A stretch of DNA of 64,000 nt from Hydrogenophaga sp. GTDB lineage: Bacteria > Pseudomonadota > Gammaproteobacteria > Burkholderiales > Burkholderiaceae_C. The notes under the pieces are model-generated. The model did not search any database and had not been told where the DNA came from. It saw only the letters and a list, made by a program, of their open reading frames with translations. A program made the position numbers and the translations under genes. The stretch lies in NCBI GenBank assembly GCA_016741995.1, contig JACVCO010000002.1, positions 186,001-250,000 of the forward strand, read 5' to 3'. Positions 63,122 through 64,000 of this stretch are shown piece by piece (position 1 is the stretch's first letter; the number at the start of each line of letters is the position of its first letter).

Positions 63122-64000
63122 TCAGGCCGCCCGGGCTTCCTGCAACGGGGCGACGCGCTGCAGGGCGGCATCCAGCCGCGCCACGGTGGCCGGCACGTCA
63201 TGCCATTTGTCGAGGCCGAACAGGCCGATGCGGAAGGTTTTGAAGTCCGGCCCTTCGTCGCACTGCAGCGGCACGCCCGCGGCGGTCTGCAGGCCCAGGG
63301 CCAGGAAGGCCTTGCTCGATTGCACCCCGGCATCGGTGGTGTGGCTGACCACCACGCCCGGGGCCTTGAAGCCCTCGGCCGCCACGCTGGCAAAGCCGTG
63401 CCGCTCCACCAGCGCGCGCACCGCCTTGCCCAGGGCGATCTGCTCGTCGCGCACGCGCTCGAAGCCGTAGGCCTCGGTCTCGAGCATGGTCGCGTGCAGG
63501 CGCGCCAGGGCGTCGGTGGGCAGGGTGGTGTGGTACGCGTGGCCGCCACCTTCGTAGGTTTCCATGATCTGCAGCCACTTCTTCAGGTCCATCGCGAAGG
63601 TGGTGCTCTGCGTCGCGTCGATGGCCTGGCGCGCGCGTTCGCTGAGCATCACCATCGCGCAGCAGGGCGAGCTGCTCCAGCCCTTCTGCGGCGCACTGAT
63701 GAGAATGTCCACACCGGTGGCGCGCATGTCGACCCACACCGCGCCCGAAGCGATGCAGTCGAGCACGAACAGGCCACCCACCGCGTGCACCGCGTCGGCC
63801 ACGGCCTTGAGGTAGTGGTCCGGCAGGATCATGCCGGCGGCGGTTTCCACGTGCGGGGCGAACACCAGCGCGGGCTTCTCGCGCGCGATGGTGGCCACCA
63901 CCTCGTCGATGGGGGCGGGGGCCCAGGGCGACTGGGCGCCGGTGTGCACGGGGCGCGCCTTCATCACGGTGTGGCTCTCGGGGATGGCGCCCATGTCGAA
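63122..64000 (-). CDS. Class V aminotransferase, N-terminus cut by window edge
   Basis: The last 293 residues of a class V (alanine-glyoxylate or serine-pyruvate type) aminotransferase. The PLP Lys lies in ILISAPQKGWSSSPC, preceded by DCIASGAVWVDM with the cofactor Asp. The C-terminus ends in a domain with FKTFRIGLFGLDKWHDV. The frame is open at the window edge with F-D before the internal Met, so the true start lies outside. It is followed by DUF2782 and thrB on the same strand, 23 bases downstream, which suggests a common transcript. Confidence 0.88.
   Translation of the reverse strand, partial: FDMGAIPESHTVMKARPVHTGAQSPWAPAPIDEVVATIAREKPALVFAPHVETAAGMILPDHYLKAVADAVHAVGGLFVLDCIASGAVWVDMRATGVDILISAPQKGWSSSPCCAMVMLSERARQAIDATQSTTFAMDLKKWLQIMETYEGGGHAYHTTLPTDALARLHATMLETEAYGFERVRDEQIALGKAVRALVERHGFASVAAEGFKAPGVVVSHTTDAGVQSSKAFLALGLQTAAGVPLQCDEGPDFKTFRIGLFGLDKWHDVPATVARLDAALQRVAPLQEARAA

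Overview
The window is GC-rich DNA with dense, short-gapped genes and looks like a chromosome segment of a betaproteobacterium of the order Burkholderiales, most like Comamonadaceae. The pointers are three orphan Bug/TctC-type binding proteins, a BPSS1780-family membrane protein next to thrB and a DUF2782 gene, and many promoters with a -10 element of the form NACAAT placed close to the start codon. I see no insertion sequence, prophage, CRISPR array or ribosomal RNA operon.

Layout. 1-6.5 kb holds housekeeping genes: rsgA (partial), pterin dehydratase, an M48 membrane protease, orn, a Pit phosphate transporter and a DEAD-box helicase. 6.5-24.5 kb is regulatory and redox: a MarR regulator facing a Bug protein and a flavin monooxygenase, a sensor kinase with a solute-binding sensor domain, a response regulator, a chemoreceptor, a DAO-type oxidase, a periplasmic thioredoxin, a two-gene molybdenum hydroxylase, an OmpR/kinase pair with a Cus/Cop-like box, a Kelch protein and two LysR regulators. 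24.6-35 kb is a CoA-thioester catabolic island: HMG-CoA-lyase-like enzyme, two CaiB-type CoA-transferases, CoA ligase, double hot-dog hydratase, PaaI and PaaY-like proteins, two Bug proteins and an IclR regulator.

36.1-42.6 kb is the most interesting unit. A divergent LysR gene faces one operon encoding a family-3 binding protein, a RuBisCO-like protein, a DUF1537 acid-sugar kinase, a short-chain dehydrogenase, two permeases and an ATPase. The catabolic genes sit between the binding protein and the rest of its ABC transporter. Read together they suggest uptake, oxidation, phosphorylation and RuBisCO-like decarboxylation of an acid sugar. The logic resembles the known 3-oxo-isoapionate (OiaK/OiaX or OiaT) and threonate (LtnD/OtnK/OtnC) routes, but with an amino-acid-type transporter and without the usual partner enzymes.

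42.6-49.7 kb has a TsaC/YrdC protein, tRNA-Ala(CGC), a beta-hydroxyacid dehydrogenase with a GntR regulator, an esterase, GMP reductase and a UvrD helicase. 49.7-61 kb looks like an envelope and phosphate-stress region: an LtaS-type transferase, two PhoX phosphatases each with a Pho-box-like site, phosphatidylserine decarboxylase, a class III aminotransferase and an SQD2/Agt-like glycosyltransferase. 61-64 kb holds the BPSS1780 protein, thrB, DUF2782 and a truncated class V aminotransferase. All functional calls come from motif and family recognition by eye; no database search was run.
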